Source: DATARH01 sp036268075
GTDB taxonomy: Bacteria; Pseudomonadota; Alphaproteobacteria; ATCC43930; CGMCC-115725
Direction of reading: 5' to 3'
NCBI GenBank assembly: GCA_036268075.1
Contig: DATAUV010000117.1
Coordinates: 1 to 64,000 of the forward strand
Length of the DNA stretch: 64,000 nt
Shown: piece after piece, positions 39,092-47,668 of the stretch
Numbering within the stretch: position 1 is the first letter of the stretch
Layout: each line of letters begins with the position of its first letter
The notes under the pieces: model-generated
What the model was told of the DNA's origin: nothing
The model's input: the letters and a program-made list of their open reading frames with translations, nothing else
The model's database searches: none
Made by a program: the position numbers and the translations under genes

Positions 39092-40345
39092 TCATAGGCC
39101 CATCACCGTGCGGTAATGCTGGTAGAAGCCGCGGATGCCGCACTCGGTGATCATATGATGCGAATCCCTGGCCTCGCGCCCGTCCATCTCGACGATGCAG
39201 TCGCGGTCCTCGCCGGCGGCGATGCCGGATTGCGACAAGAGCATCGCCTCGCTGTCGTCGATCGAGACGAGCCCGGCCGGGCCGAACAGATTGGCCTGGC
39301 GCAACCGCCGCTCGCGCATCTCGGGCGCGTCGTCGGCATAGCCGAACACGGTCCAGACCAGGTCGAAATTGCCGGCGTCGAAGGGGACGATCTGGCGCAT
39401 CGCCATCGCGTTCGACTGTTGCTGGACGATCAAATTCGGCCAGATCGTCTGCATCACCACGGTCGGCTCGCCGGGGAACTCGCGCACCGGGTCGATCAGG
39501 CGCGGGTCGGCGAGGGTGAGCTTGTCGCGGAACTGCGGGAGCTGGGCGACCTCATTCGTCGCCTGGGTGTCGTCGCGCCGGCTGACGAGCACGCCGTGGC
39601 GGCCGGTCTCGTCATCGATCTCGGTCGAGGATTTCTGGTCGAGGCGGAACAGGCCGAACGTGATCAGGAACACATGCAGGAGCCCCGCGTGGTACGGGTC
39701 CTTGATGTTTTCCATCATCAGCTTCCAGTTGCTCGGGATGCGCTGGCGCCAATAGCCCAGCACCTCCAGCGGCCGGCCGCTGAAGACGCGGTCGAAATAC
39801 CCGAGCATCTTGGGGCCGAGATAGGTTTCGATCGTCTCGTTCGGTGCGTCGAAGCTGGCGAAGACGACGCCGTTACGCGTCGTGACCGCGAGGCTTTCGA
39901 GCCCGCGATCCTCGAGCCGGAAATCGGCCGGCATCCCGCCCTGTCCCTTCAAGCCGCGGCGGAACGGCACGCCCATCAGCTTGCCGTCGAGCGAGTAGGT
40001 CCATTGGTGATAGGGGCACATGAATTCCTTCACGTGGCCCCGGTTGGCGCTGCAGACCTGCATGCTGCGGTGTGCACAGCGATTGACCAGCACGTGGACC
40101 GCGCCGTCCTCGCCCCGCACCGCGACGACCTCGCGCGTGCCGAGCCGGCTGCGCTTGAAATCGCCGGGGTTCGGGATTTCGGCTTCGAGGCAAGTATAAA
40201 GCCACGAGGGGCCGTCGAAGATGCGTTCGAGCTCCTGGGCGAAGATCGCCGGATCGGTGTAGACCCAGTTCGGGATGCGCCCGATGCCTTCTTGCGGCCA
40301 GCGCCGTATCGCGGTTCCGCCGCCCAGTCCGTCCATTGGCGCCAT
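39092..40345 (-). CDS. Rieske non-heme iron aromatic-ring dioxygenase alpha subunit
   Basis: A 417-residue catalytic subunit. The Rieske [2Fe-2S] ligands are NRCAHRS and MCPYHQWTYS (C-x-H ... C-x-x-H). The mononuclear iron site begins NIKDPYHAGLLHVFLI (D...H-x4-H). It hydroxylates an aromatic or related substrate with electrons from a reductase that is not encoded nearby. I chose ATG 40345 (MAPMDGLGGG); the frame is open upstream but overlaps the divergent gene's control region. Only 67 bp separate it from the divergent molybdopterin dehydrogenase gene. Substrate unknown. Confidence 0.9.
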   Translation of the reverse strand: MAPMDGLGGGTAIRRWPQEGIGRIPNWVYTDPAIFAQELERIFDGPSWLYTCLEAEIPNPGDFKRSRLGTREVVAVRGEDGAVHVLVNRCAHRSMQVCSANRGHVKEFMCPYHQWTYSLDGKLMGVPFRRGLKGQGGMPADFRLEDRGLESLAVTTRNGVVFASFDAPNETIETYLGPKMLGYFDRVFSGRPLEVLGYWRQRIPSNWKLMMENIKDPYHAGLLHVFLITFGLFRLDQKSSTEIDDETGRHGVLVSRRDDTQATNEVAQLPQFRDKLTLADPRLIDPVREFPGEPTVVMQTIWPNLIVQQQSNAMAMRQIVPFDAGNFDLVWTVFGYADDAPEMRERRLRQANLFGPAGLVSIDDSEAMLLSQSGIAAGEDRDCIVEMDGREARDSHHMITECGIRGFYQHYRTVMGL

Positions 40346-40412
40346 TCGCCACCTCGACAACAATCCGGGCCGGCCCCTATCCTCAGGGGCTGCCATGCGG
40401 TGAGGGTAGATA

Positions 40413-42797
40413 ATGGACGGGGACCCGGCAACGACTTTGCCCCCATCGGACCTGAGATTGGCCGGGGAGTTGGCCGGCATCGCGCTTGGCGCGATCGGAC
40501 AGCCGATGCGGCGCAAAGAGGACGAGCGCCTCGTTACCGGCAGGGGCAGGTTCAGCGACGATTTCACCCTGGCCCGCCAGGCCTACGCCGCCATCGTCCG
40601 CTCCCCGCACCCGCATGCACGGATCCTATCGATCGACACCGCGAAGGCGGCGGCGATGCCGGGGGTGCTGGCGGTCTTTACCGGCGCCGACTGCATCTCC
40701 GACGGGCTCAACCCGGTGCCGCACGACCCGGTGCCGAAAACGCGCTACGACATGAAGCTGGTGCCGCCTCCAGGGGTCGAGCTGTTCATCGGCCCGCAAC
40801 ATCTGATGCAGTCCGACATCGTGCGGCATGTCGGCGAGGCGGTCGCGATGGTCGTCGCCGAGACGCAGGCCCAGGCGCTCGACGCGGCCGAGGCGGTCGC
40901 GGTCGAGTATGAGGAATTGGCGTGGGTCACCGACCCGCGGGCCGCCTTGCAAGCAGGCGCGGTGGCGGTGTGGCCCGAATGCCCGGACAACGTCTTTATC
41001 GACACGAAATTCGGCGATTGGGAGGCGACCGACCGCGCCTTCGCCGAGGCGGAGCATGTCGTCGTATTTGACTACCACATCGCCCGCGTCACCGGCGTGC
41101 CGATGGAGCCGCGCGCCGGGCTCGGTGAGTACGATCCGGCGACCGGGCGCTATACGGCTTACGCCGGCAGCGGTGGAGCGGTACGGCAGAAGCGCGAGCT
41201 GGCGACAATCCTCGGCGTGCCGCTCGACAAGGTGCGGGTGGTCTCGCTCGATGTCGGCGGCAATTTCGGCACGCGCAACCGGATCTACCCTGAAACCGGG
41301 CTCGTCGCCTGGGCGGCGAAACGGGTCGGGCGTCCGGTCAAATATCTGTCGACGCGCAGCGAGGTTTTTCTTACCGATTTCCAGGGGCGCGATCTGCTGA
41401 CGCGGGTCGAGTTGGCGTTGAGCAAGGACGGAAAATTCCTCGCTCTGCGCGCGGACAATATCAGCAATTGCGGGGCGCATTGCGCGTCGCTGTCGCCGCT
41501 GAGCAAGGGGTCGGGGCTGGTCACCGGCTCGTACGCGATCCCGGCCGCGGCGCTGCGGTCGCGGGCCGTCTTCACCCATACGATGCCGACCAACGCCTAT
41601 CGCAGCTCGGGCCGGCCCGAGGTCACCTTTGCGATCGAGCAGGTGATCGACAAGGCGGCGGCTACGCTCGGCTTCGACCGCGTCGAACTGCGCCGCATGA
41701 ACATGGTGGCGCCCGAGGCGATGCCGTACCCGAACGCGGTGGGCATGATTTATGATAGCGGCACCTACGAGGCCAATCTCGATTTATCGATGCAAATCCA
41801 CGATTGGACCGGGTTCGCGGCGCGCCAGCGAGAGGCGAAGGGGCGCGGGAAACTCCTCGGGCTCGGCCTCGCGCATTACGTCGAATCGGCCATCGGCGCG
41901 CCGAACGAGCGTACCGACATCACCGTGACGGCTGAGGGCCGGTTACGGGTCGTGATCGGCACCGGACCGAGCGGCCAGGGGCACGAGACGAGCTTTGCAC
42001 AGGTCGTCGGCGCCCTCCTCTGCGTGCCGACGGGCGCGATCGACCTGATCACCGGTGACACCGACCAGGTCGCGGCCGGCGGCGGCTCGCATTCGGGACG
42101 CTCGATGCGGCACGCGGCGACGCTGTTCGTCAAGGCGGCGCCGGAGATGATCGCCAAGGGGAGACAGCTCGCGGCGCAGCTCCTCGGCGTCGATGCCGGC
42201 GAGGTCGCCTATGCCGAAGGCCGGTTCTCGTCCCCGCCGGGCAACCGCAGCCTGGATTTTCTCGAACTGGGGCGAGAGGCCGCCATGCGCAAGCTGGAGC
42301 CGCTCGCGGTCACCGCCGAGCACGAGATGCACGACCCGGTCTTCCCGAACGGCTGCGCCGTCTGCGAGGTCGAGGTCGATCCCGAGACGGGATGGGTCGA
42401 CCTCGTGCGCTATTCGGTCGTCGACGATGTCGGGCGCTGCATCAACCCGCTGATCGTGCACGGCCAGACGCATGGCGGCGCGGTGCAGGGGATCGGGCAG
42501 GCGCTGTGGGAGGAATGCGCGGTCGACGCCCAATCGGGCCAGCCGCTGTCGGGGTCGTTCATGGATTACGGCATGCCGCGCGCCGACAACATCCCGAGCT
42601 TCGAGACCCGCATCGTCGAGGTGCTGTCGCCGCGCAACCCGCTCGGCATCAAGGCCGGCGGCGAGGGCGGCACGACGCCGGCGCCCTCGGTCGTGATCAG
42701 CGCGATCCTCGACGCGCTGCGCCCGCTCGGCGTCACCGAACTCATGATGCCGGCGACGCCGTTGCGGGTGTGGCAGGCGATACGGGCGGCGAAATAA
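40413..42797 (+). CDS. xanthine dehydrogenase/CO dehydrogenase-type molybdopterin-binding subunit
   Basis: A 794-residue large subunit of the xanthine oxidase/aldehyde oxidase family. It opens with GAIGQPMRRKEDERLVTGRG and FSDDFTLARQAYAAIVRSPH, the usual start of CoxL/XdhB-like proteins. The substrate and Mo-cofactor region contains LDVGGNFGTRNRIYPETGLV and TNAYRSSGRPEVTFAIEQVI. GTGPSGQGHETSFAQVVGAL is the second cofactor motif, and KAGGEGGTTPAPSVV carries the catalytic glutamate. FAD and [2Fe-2S] subunits are normally beside it but none is found here. Divergent from the Rieske dioxygenase. Confidence 0.92.
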   Translation: MDGDPATTLPPSDLRLAGELAGIALGAIGQPMRRKEDERLVTGRGRFSDDFTLARQAYAAIVRSPHPHARILSIDTAKAAAMPGVLAVFTGADCISDGLNPVPHDPVPKTRYDMKLVPPPGVELFIGPQHLMQSDIVRHVGEAVAMVVAETQAQALDAAEAVAVEYEELAWVTDPRAALQAGAVAVWPECPDNVFIDTKFGDWEATDRAFAEAEHVVVFDYHIARVTGVPMEPRAGLGEYDPATGRYTAYAGSGGAVRQKRELATILGVPLDKVRVVSLDVGGNFGTRNRIYPETGLVAWAAKRVGRPVKYLSTRSEVFLTDFQGRDLLTRVELALSKDGKFLALRADNISNCGAHCASLSPLSKGSGLVTGSYAIPAAALRSRAVFTHTMPTNAYRSSGRPEVTFAIEQVIDKAAATLGFDRVELRRMNMVAPEAMPYPNAVGMIYDSGTYEANLDLSMQIHDWTGFAARQREAKGRGKLLGLGLAHYVESAIGAPNERTDITVTAEGRLRVVIGTGPSGQGHETSFAQVVGALLCVPTGAIDLITGDTDQVAAGGGSHSGRSMRHAATLFVKAAPEMIAKGRQLAAQLLGVDAGEVAYAEGRFSSPPGNRSLDFLELGREAAMRKLEPLAVTAEHEMHDPVFPNGCAVCEVEVDPETGWVDLVRYSVVDDVGRCINPLIVHGQTHGGAVQGIGQALWEECAVDAQSGQPLSGSFMDYGMPRADNIPSFETRIVEVLSPRNPLGIKAGGEGGTTPAPSVVISAILDALRPLGVTELMMPATPLRVWQAIRAAK

Positions 42798-42828
42798 CGA
42801 CCGCACCGGGAAAAACATGGGGGCTTCT

Positions 42829-42846
42829 TCACGCTGCGCAGCGTGA
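42829..42846. repeat. 18-bp perfect palindrome after the dehydrogenase gene
   Basis: TCACGCTGCGCAGCGTGA is fully self-complementary. It lies between the convergent ends of the dehydrogenase and alpha/beta-hydrolase genes and is not followed by a T-run, so a terminator role is only possible. Confidence 0.45.
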
Positions 42847-42885
42847 CGCGCGTCGCGGCGGCACGGGCCGCCGGGAGGCAGTGCG

Positions 42886-43704
42886 TCAACCCAGCGAGGC
42901 CCAAAACTCGACGGCCGTGCGGGCGCAGCGTTCGGGCTGGAGCAGATTGACGCCGTGGCCGATTCCGGGAATCGACGCGACCCGGCCGTCGGGCAGTTTC
43001 TCGACAAAGGTTTGCTGTTGCGCCGACGCGATCGGGCTCTTGTCGCCGCTGAGCAGCAGCACCGGCGCCTTGATCCCGGGCAGAAGCGGCACCGTATCCA
43101 CCGCCTCGAAGCAATCGTGCATTGCCGCGGCGATCTCGGGTGGGGTGCGGTCCATCTCGCGCACGACCCAATCGCAGAGGTTCGGGCTCGCGTGGTCCAT
43201 GTCGAGCCGGTAGCCGAGCGTCTGCCGGCACCATTCGCCGACCCCAAACGCGCGCATCGCATCGGATGCGGAGCCTTTGCCCAGCGCGTAGATCTCCTTG
43301 ATCCGGTCCGGGATGCGGGTCGGCGTGTTGCACAGCACGAGGCTGGCGACGCGGTCGGGATGCGCGGCGGCGAGCAGCAGCCCGATGATCCCGCCCGACG
43401 ACTCGCCGACCCAATGCACCCGCGGCAACGACAACGCGTCGAGCACCGCGATGATCTGCGCGCCGATCGCCTCAGGCGTGTAGCGATATCCATCCGGCGG
43501 CTGGTCCGACAGCCCGCAGCCGAGCAGATCGGGCCGATACACCCGCCGCGTCTCCGCGGCCGTTGGAACCCAGCGGTTCCAGAACAGCGCGTTGCGGGCG
43601 AAACCGTGCATCATCAGCACCGGCGTCGCGCCGTCCCAGGGCCACAGGTAGTCGTCGACAAAGCAATGAACCGATGGACCTTCGGGCAACCGGATGCGGG
43701 ACAT
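42886..43704 (-). CDS. alpha/beta-fold hydrolase
   Basis: A 272-residue esterase-like hydrolase. The oxyanion/HG motif is MMHGFARNALFWNRW, the nucleophile elbow is VGESSGGIIG (serine of G-x-S-x-G), the catalytic acid is probably in LLLSGDKSPIA and the histidine is in IPGIGHGVNLLQP. GCGLSDQPPDGYRYT is a typical first-loop segment. ATG 43704 begins MSRIRLPEGPSVHCFV. Just upstream on the same strand is vapC; no link is evident. Substrate unknown. Confidence 0.85.
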   Translation of the reverse strand: MSRIRLPEGPSVHCFVDDYLWPWDGATPVLMMHGFARNALFWNRWVPTAAETRRVYRPDLLGCGLSDQPPDGYRYTPEAIGAQIIAVLDALSLPRVHWVGESSGGIIGLLLAAAHPDRVASLVLCNTPTRIPDRIKEIYALGKGSASDAMRAFGVGEWCRQTLGYRLDMDHASPNLCDWVVREMDRTPPEIAAAMHDCFEAVDTVPLLPGIKAPVLLLSGDKSPIASAQQQTFVEKLPDGRVASIPGIGHGVNLLQPERCARTAVEFWASLG

Positions 43705-43727
43705 CGGCAGCAATCCTCCGAAAGATT

Positions 43728-44144
43728 TCAACCTTCACCGAGAAGCCGTACCGATGAAGCGTACACGCCGTGGCGCCGCACCGCGTTGGCGAACTTGCGG
43801 TCCGCGGTGGCCAGCACGGCCCTTTCGGCCAAGGCTACAGCCAAGTACAGCGAGTCGTACACGGTCTCGCCCAAATCGACGGCGATGTCTTGCGCCGCCG
43901 AGACGTAGACCGGCGCTGGGAGCAGCTGAATGGGAACGGCCTCGATTGCGGCGAGCGCGGCGCGGCCCTCACCACGGCTGCGCAGACGGCGTCGAACGAG
44001 CGTCCACAAGACGTTGGCGCATTCGATGATCAAGAAGTCAGGAGCGAGCAACAGCTCCTCAAGGACGAGCGCCCGCGCGGCATCCGACCCGGGCTCCTCG
44101 ATAACCCATTTGACCGCGACGCTCGCGTCGACGACGAAGCTCAC
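43728..44144 (-). CDS. vapC: VapC-type PIN-domain ribonuclease toxin
   Basis: A 138-residue PIN nuclease. The acidic metal-binding residues are visible: VVDASVAVKW (D), IIECANVLWTL (E), and ETVYDSLYLAVALA with LATADRKFANAV (D and D). Its ATG overlaps the vapB stop by 4 bp (ATGA), the usual antitoxin-toxin coupling. The intact active site suggests a working toxin. Confidence 0.92.
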   Translation of the reverse strand: MSFVVDASVAVKWVIEEPGSDAARALVLEELLLAPDFLIIECANVLWTLVRRRLRSRGEGRAALAAIEAVPIQLLPAPVYVSAAQDIAVDLGETVYDSLYLAVALAERAVLATADRKFANAVRRHGVYASSVRLLGEG

Positions 44145-44380
44145 TCGTTGTCGCGGTCGCGGTCGCGGCGCAGCTCCTCAAGCGTCGAAAACCCCTCGAC
44201 CCGTCCGATCTCGCGTCGAATTTCATCTAGCCGCCGAACCGCCTCCTCGCGCCCCAAACCCACGGCACTCGCGAGAGCCCGGCGTGCCTGTTCCTCGGTA
44301 GAGGTGCCGCAAGCTGCCGCGCGCCGCCGCAACGCTTCAATTACGCCATCGTCGATATTGCGGATGACTAACTGTCTCAT
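44141..44380 (-). CDS. vapB: VapB/FitA-like ribbon-helix-helix antitoxin
   Basis: A 79-residue antitoxin. The N-terminal MRQLVIRNIDDGVIEALRRR and TSTEEQARRALASAVG form a ribbon-helix-helix DNA-binding domain of the FitA type, and the C-terminal IGRVEGFSTLEELRRDRDRD is the toxin-binding tail. It is upstream of vapC and is probably autorepressed at the palindrome 44400-44411. Confidence 0.88.
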   Translation of the reverse strand: MRQLVIRNIDDGVIEALRRRAAACGTSTEEQARRALASAVGLGREEAVRRLDEIRREIGRVEGFSTLEELRRDRDRDNE

Positions 44381-44399
44381 GCGGCTCCCTTACAGCATT

Positions 44400-44411
44400 A
44401 ATGATATCATT
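44400..44411 (-). promoter_or_regulatory. vapBC operator palindrome
   Basis: AATGATATCATT, a perfect 12-bp palindrome, lies 19 bp ahead of the vapB start in a locally AT-rich stretch. Ribbon-helix-helix antitoxins bind such sites to control their own operon. The end of the divergent-facing luciferase-like gene is only 10 bp away. Confidence 0.6.
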
Positions 44412-44421
44412 GCAATCGCCT

Positions 44422-45471
44422 TCAATGAAATCTCGGCATGACCTCCTGGCACATCAGGCGCAGCGCGGTCAGGACGTTTTCGTCGGGGATTTTGCCGCCG
44501 CAATTGAGTTCGGCGAGGATGCCGTCGAGCCCGATTTCTTCGTCGACCTCCTTCAGGCGCTTGGTGAACTGGTCGGGGGTGCCGCAGATGACCTGGGTCG
44601 CCAGCGCCTCGTCGAAGGTCAGCGCTTCGAGCCGCTCGACGCGGCGCAGGCGCTGGATCGCGACGTCGCCGCCAGCGCGGCGGGCGGAATCGCGGCCGAG
44701 CTCGGCCTGATAGGCGAAAAAGCCCATCAGGCTGTCCTTGAGCTCGGCGCGGGCGCGCTGCTCGGTCTCGGCGAGATAGGCCGGGACGCGCAGATAGACC
44801 TGGCCGCGCCCGGGATGGCCGGCCTCCTTATACGCGGCGCGATACGCCTCGATATAGGGCTTGAGCTGCGAAAACGGCCCCTGCCGGACCGCGACAAAGA
44901 CCGGAAAACCCATCCGCCCGATCGCCGGAAAGGTTTCCGGGGTCGCGCCGGCCATGCGCAGCTCGGGATAGGGTTTCTGGAACGGCTTCGGCGTCGCGGC
45001 GATGTCGTCGAAGGAATAATACTTGCCCTGATACGAGAATTTGGGCTCGGTCCAGGCCCGCTGCAAAATCTCCAGCGTCTCGGCGAAGCGCTCGCGACTT
45101 TCGTCGTAGGAGATGCCGTATTCCTCATAGGTGCGCACGACGCCGCTGCGGCCGATGCCGTAGATGAGGCGCCCGCGGCTGACCTGATCGACGGTCGCGG
45201 CCTCCTCGGCGAGGCGTAGCGGGTGGCACAGCGGCAGCACCTGGACGGCGATCCCGATCTTGATCCGCTTGGTGCGGCTGGCGATCGCGCTCGCGACGGT
45301 CATCGGCGCCGCGAGGACCGAGCGCTCGGGGGCGCCGTGCAATTCGGCGAGCCAGACCGCGTCGAGCCCCCATTCCTCGGCCATCTCGGCCTCGGCCAGG
45401 GCGCGATCGAACGCCGCGTATTCGCGCCCACCCGCGACCGGCGGAAACTCCATGAACGTGCCGAACTCCAT
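44422..45471 (-). CDS. LLM class flavin-dependent oxidoreductase
   Basis: A 349-residue luciferase-like monooxygenase using reduced FMN or F420. It has MEFGTFMEFPPVAGGREYAA at the start, AEEWGLDAVWLAELHG (first beta-alpha unit), IKIGIAVQVLPLCHPLRLAE and QVSRGRLIYGIGRSGVVRTY, all standard for the bacterial luciferase family. The late VICGTPDQFTKRLKE is also typical. ATG 45471 is preceded by AAGGGAGA at good spacing, better than an ATG at 45498. Substrate unknown. Confidence 0.88.
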   Translation of the reverse strand: MEFGTFMEFPPVAGGREYAAFDRALAEAEMAEEWGLDAVWLAELHGAPERSVLAAPMTVASAIASRTKRIKIGIAVQVLPLCHPLRLAEEAATVDQVSRGRLIYGIGRSGVVRTYEEYGISYDESRERFAETLEILQRAWTEPKFSYQGKYYSFDDIAATPKPFQKPYPELRMAGATPETFPAIGRMGFPVFVAVRQGPFSQLKPYIEAYRAAYKEAGHPGRGQVYLRVPAYLAETEQRARAELKDSLMGFFAYQAELGRDSARRAGGDVAIQRLRRVERLEALTFDEALATQVICGTPDQFTKRLKEVDEEIGLDGILAELNCGGKIPDENVLTALRLMCQEVMPRFH

Positions 45472-45640
45472 CGCCCGATCTCCCTTGGCCTCCGCCATGA
45501 TCGCCACGGTTGCCGCCGGGCGCAAGCGCGGGCGAACGTCATCGAAATTTAATATACGATACGGTTGCGTTTCGGTTGAGTTGGAGTCTAGGGTTCGGGC
45601 TGCGGGACGGCCCCGCCGGTGGCTCAACGGGAGGACGGAT

Positions 45641-45931
45641 ATGACGCGAACACGAATCTTGGCGGCTTCCGCGGTGGCACTCGCCGTCGTCAGCGCGCCG
45701 ATGACGCCGGCGCTGGCCCGGCATCATCACGGCGGGCCGGGGTTCTGGCCGTTTGCCGTCGGCGCCGCGGTGCTCGGGACCGCCGCGGCGATCGCGACCG
45801 CGCCGTTCGCCGTCGTCGCGCCGCCGCCGGCGCCCTACCCGGCCTATGGTTATGCGCCGCCGCCTTCCGCCTATGGCCCGCCGCCGGGCGCCTATTACGC
45901 GCCTTACGGCTACGGCCCGCCGCCGTACTGA
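45641..45931 (+). CDS. small exported Pro/Tyr/Gly-rich protein
   Basis: A 96-residue protein with a signal peptide (TRTRILAASAVALAVVSAPM, cleavage near ALA/RHH), a hydrophobic middle (AVGAAVLGTAAAIATAPFAV) and a low-complexity tail YGYAPPPSAYGPPPGAYYAP. GGGAGG precedes ATG 45641. Such proteins are common envelope components in Alphaproteobacteria; no function is known. Confidence 0.62.
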   Translation: MTRTRILAASAVALAVVSAPMTPALARHHHGGPGFWPFAVGAAVLGTAAAIATAPFAVVAPPPAPYPAYGYAPPPSAYGPPPGAYYAPYGYGPPPY

Positions 45932-45967
45932 ACCCTTCCCCTGGCGCAACGCGGCGGCGCACCGCTA

Positions 45968-46015
45968 GAGCATGTTCCGGAAAAGTGGTCCCACTTTTCC
46001 GACAAGAACATGCTC
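45968..46015. repeat. palindromic repeat (GAGCATGTTCCGGAAAAGTGG type)
   Basis: Arms GAGCATGTTC-CGGAAAAGTGG and CCACTTTTCCG-ACAA-GAACATGCTC, with a 4-nt bulge in the right arm. This AGCATGTTC palindrome is a recurrent alphaproteobacterial intergenic element. It is followed by a second palindrome at 46033. Confidence 0.85.
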
Positions 46016-46032
46016 CATTTCAGATAGTTAAA

Positions 46033-46068
46033 GAGCAAAATCCGATTCAACAGGATCGGATTTTGCTC
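46033..46068. repeat. palindromic repeat family D, copy 2
   Basis: GAGCAAAATCCGAT and ATCGGATTTTGCTC pair perfectly around an 8-nt loop. It matches the hairpin at 7250-7284 except for a C/T change in both arms, that is, a compensated base pair, which supports selection for the hairpin. Confidence 0.85.
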
Positions 46069-46110
46069 TAGACTGGGCAGGACCGATCAACCCTCAAGGG
46101 AGCCGCCGCG

Positions 46111-46461
46111 ATGCGTGTCCACAACCTCTACTGCGACGCCAACGGCCAGTCGCATTTCCGCGACATCGAGATCGAATGGGCCGAGGAAGGCGCGGCCGGC
46201 AAATTGTCGAAGCGGCTGCCGGCGACCGGCATCATCTTCCGTGAGGTGCAGCCGAGCTACGACCTCGACTGGCACCCGGCGCCGCGCCGCCAGTACATCA
46301 TCAACCTCGACGCCGGCGTGCAGATCACCGCGAGCGACGGCGAGGCCCGGATCATCAAGGCCGGCGAGGTGATCCTCGTCGAAGACACGACCGGCAAGGG
46401 CCATCTGTCGAAGGCCGTCGAAGGCAAGATCCGCAACTGCATCTTCGTGCCGATCGAATAG
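46111..46461 (+). CDS. cupin-domain protein
   Basis: A 116-residue single-domain cupin. The core is TGIIFREVQPSYDLDWHPAP, then RRQYIINLDAGVQITASDGE and IKAGEVILVEDTTGKGHLSK, corresponding to the two cupin motifs with a likely metal histidine in DWHPAP and GKGH. Function unknown; cupins of this size are often isomerases, or regulatory or storage domains. Convergent with the MFS gene. Confidence 0.8.
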   Translation: MRVHNLYCDANGQSHFRDIEIEWAEEGAAGKLSKRLPATGIIFREVQPSYDLDWHPAPRRQYIINLDAGVQITASDGEARIIKAGEVILVEDTTGKGHLSKAVEGKIRNCIFVPIE

Positions 46462-46471
46462 GCCGGGGGCA

Positions 46472-47668
46472 TCAGTCGCGGGTTCGCGCCAAGCTCGCGG
46501 CGAGCAGCAAGGTGGCGGCCGCGTAGGCCGCCCCCGCGCCGGCATAAAGCCCGGTCGGCGCCAGCGGCAACAGGAAGCCCGCGAGCATTGGCCCTGTGCC
46601 GGCTCCGAGATCGCGCCAGGTCGCCAGCCGGGCGATCGCCGGCACCCGCTCGCCGCCGGGATAGATGAAGGCGGCGAGCGGCGCGGATAGCGGCTGCAGC
46701 ATGCCGCGCAAGAGGACGATCCCGACGATCCCGGTCCACACCATCCCGCCGCAGAGCGCGGCGAAGCCGAGCGCGCAGAGCAGCGACACGACGACCGCGG
46801 AACGTGCGATACCCCAGCGCTCCGCGGCGAGGCCGCTCGGCGTCCCGAGCACGATTTCAGCGAGATAGCGCAGCGCCAACGCCGCTCCCGCCGCCAACGT
46901 CGCCTCGCCTTTTGGCGCGCTGGCCGCGGCGAGGATCGACAGGCCGACGACAAACACCCCGTCGAGCGTCAGCCCCTGGACGAACGACCACAAATCGAGC
47001 GGCGCCGGAACACCGAAGCGGCGCCGCGCCGCCCGTACGGTCTGTCCCGGTCCGCCCGGCAGGAGCAGCGCCATCGGCAGGCCCAGCACGGCCACTCCCG
47101 AGAGCACCAGAAAGACGATGCGCGGGCCGGCTGCCGTGGCGAGCACGGCGCCGAGGAGGAGGCCCGTCATCGGCCCCGCGGCGATAATCGCGCGCGCATG
47201 CCCGCTCCACCGCGCCGCCCGGCCGAGATCGGCCGTGGCCAGCGCCTGGGTCGCGATGTTGAGCGCGGCGAACGAGAGGCCCCACAACAGCCGCGCCGCG
47301 ATCAGCGGAACGACGCCAGACAGCGTCGCGTAGCCGAGCGTCGACGCCGCCGCTCCGAGCGCCGCCGCGAGGCAGGCCGTGCGGGGCCCGTAACGCTCGT
47401 AACCGCGCACGACCCAACCATAGCCGGCGATGCGCACCAGCCGGTTGACCGCGAGCAGAACGCCCGCCTCCGGCAAGGTCACACCAAACGCCGCCGCATG
47501 CAGCGGCAGCAGCAGATACAGCACCGTGTCGCCCGGCAGGGTGAGGCCCAGCGTGATCGCCGCGTAGCGCGAGGCCCGCCCCGCCTCGCGTATGCCCGCG
47601 GTAACGGCAGCCAGTCCTACATCCCCAGGATCGAGCCGACGACGGCGCGGGGGTCGCGGCGGGGCCAA
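46472..47668 (-). CDS. MFS transporter
   Basis: A 398-residue major facilitator with about twelve hydrophobic segments. The loop 2-3 type signature is near RIAGYGWVVRGYERYGPRTA, and PAIARLATWRDLGAGTGPML is a typical later segment. Substrate unknown. The only usual start codon is ATG 47668, which makes the gene overlap the end of the upstream hydrolase by 52 bp; the first 20 basic residues are then read through the hydrolase 3' end. A rare start nearer GLAAVTAGIREAGRAS is possible. Confidence 0.82.
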   Translation of the reverse strand: MAPPRPPRRRRLDPGDVGLAAVTAGIREAGRASRYAAITLGLTLPGDTVLYLLLPLHAAAFGVTLPEAGVLLAVNRLVRIAGYGWVVRGYERYGPRTACLAAALGAAASTLGYATLSGVVPLIAARLLWGLSFAALNIATQALATADLGRAARWSGHARAIIAAGPMTGLLLGAVLATAAGPRIVFLVLSGVAVLGLPMALLLPGGPGQTVRAARRRFGVPAPLDLWSFVQGLTLDGVFVVGLSILAAASAPKGEATLAAGAALALRYLAEIVLGTPSGLAAERWGIARSAVVVSLLCALGFAALCGGMVWTGIVGIVLLRGMLQPLSAPLAAFIYPGGERVPAIARLATWRDLGAGTGPMLAGFLLPLAPTGLYAGAGAAYAAATLLLAASLARTRD

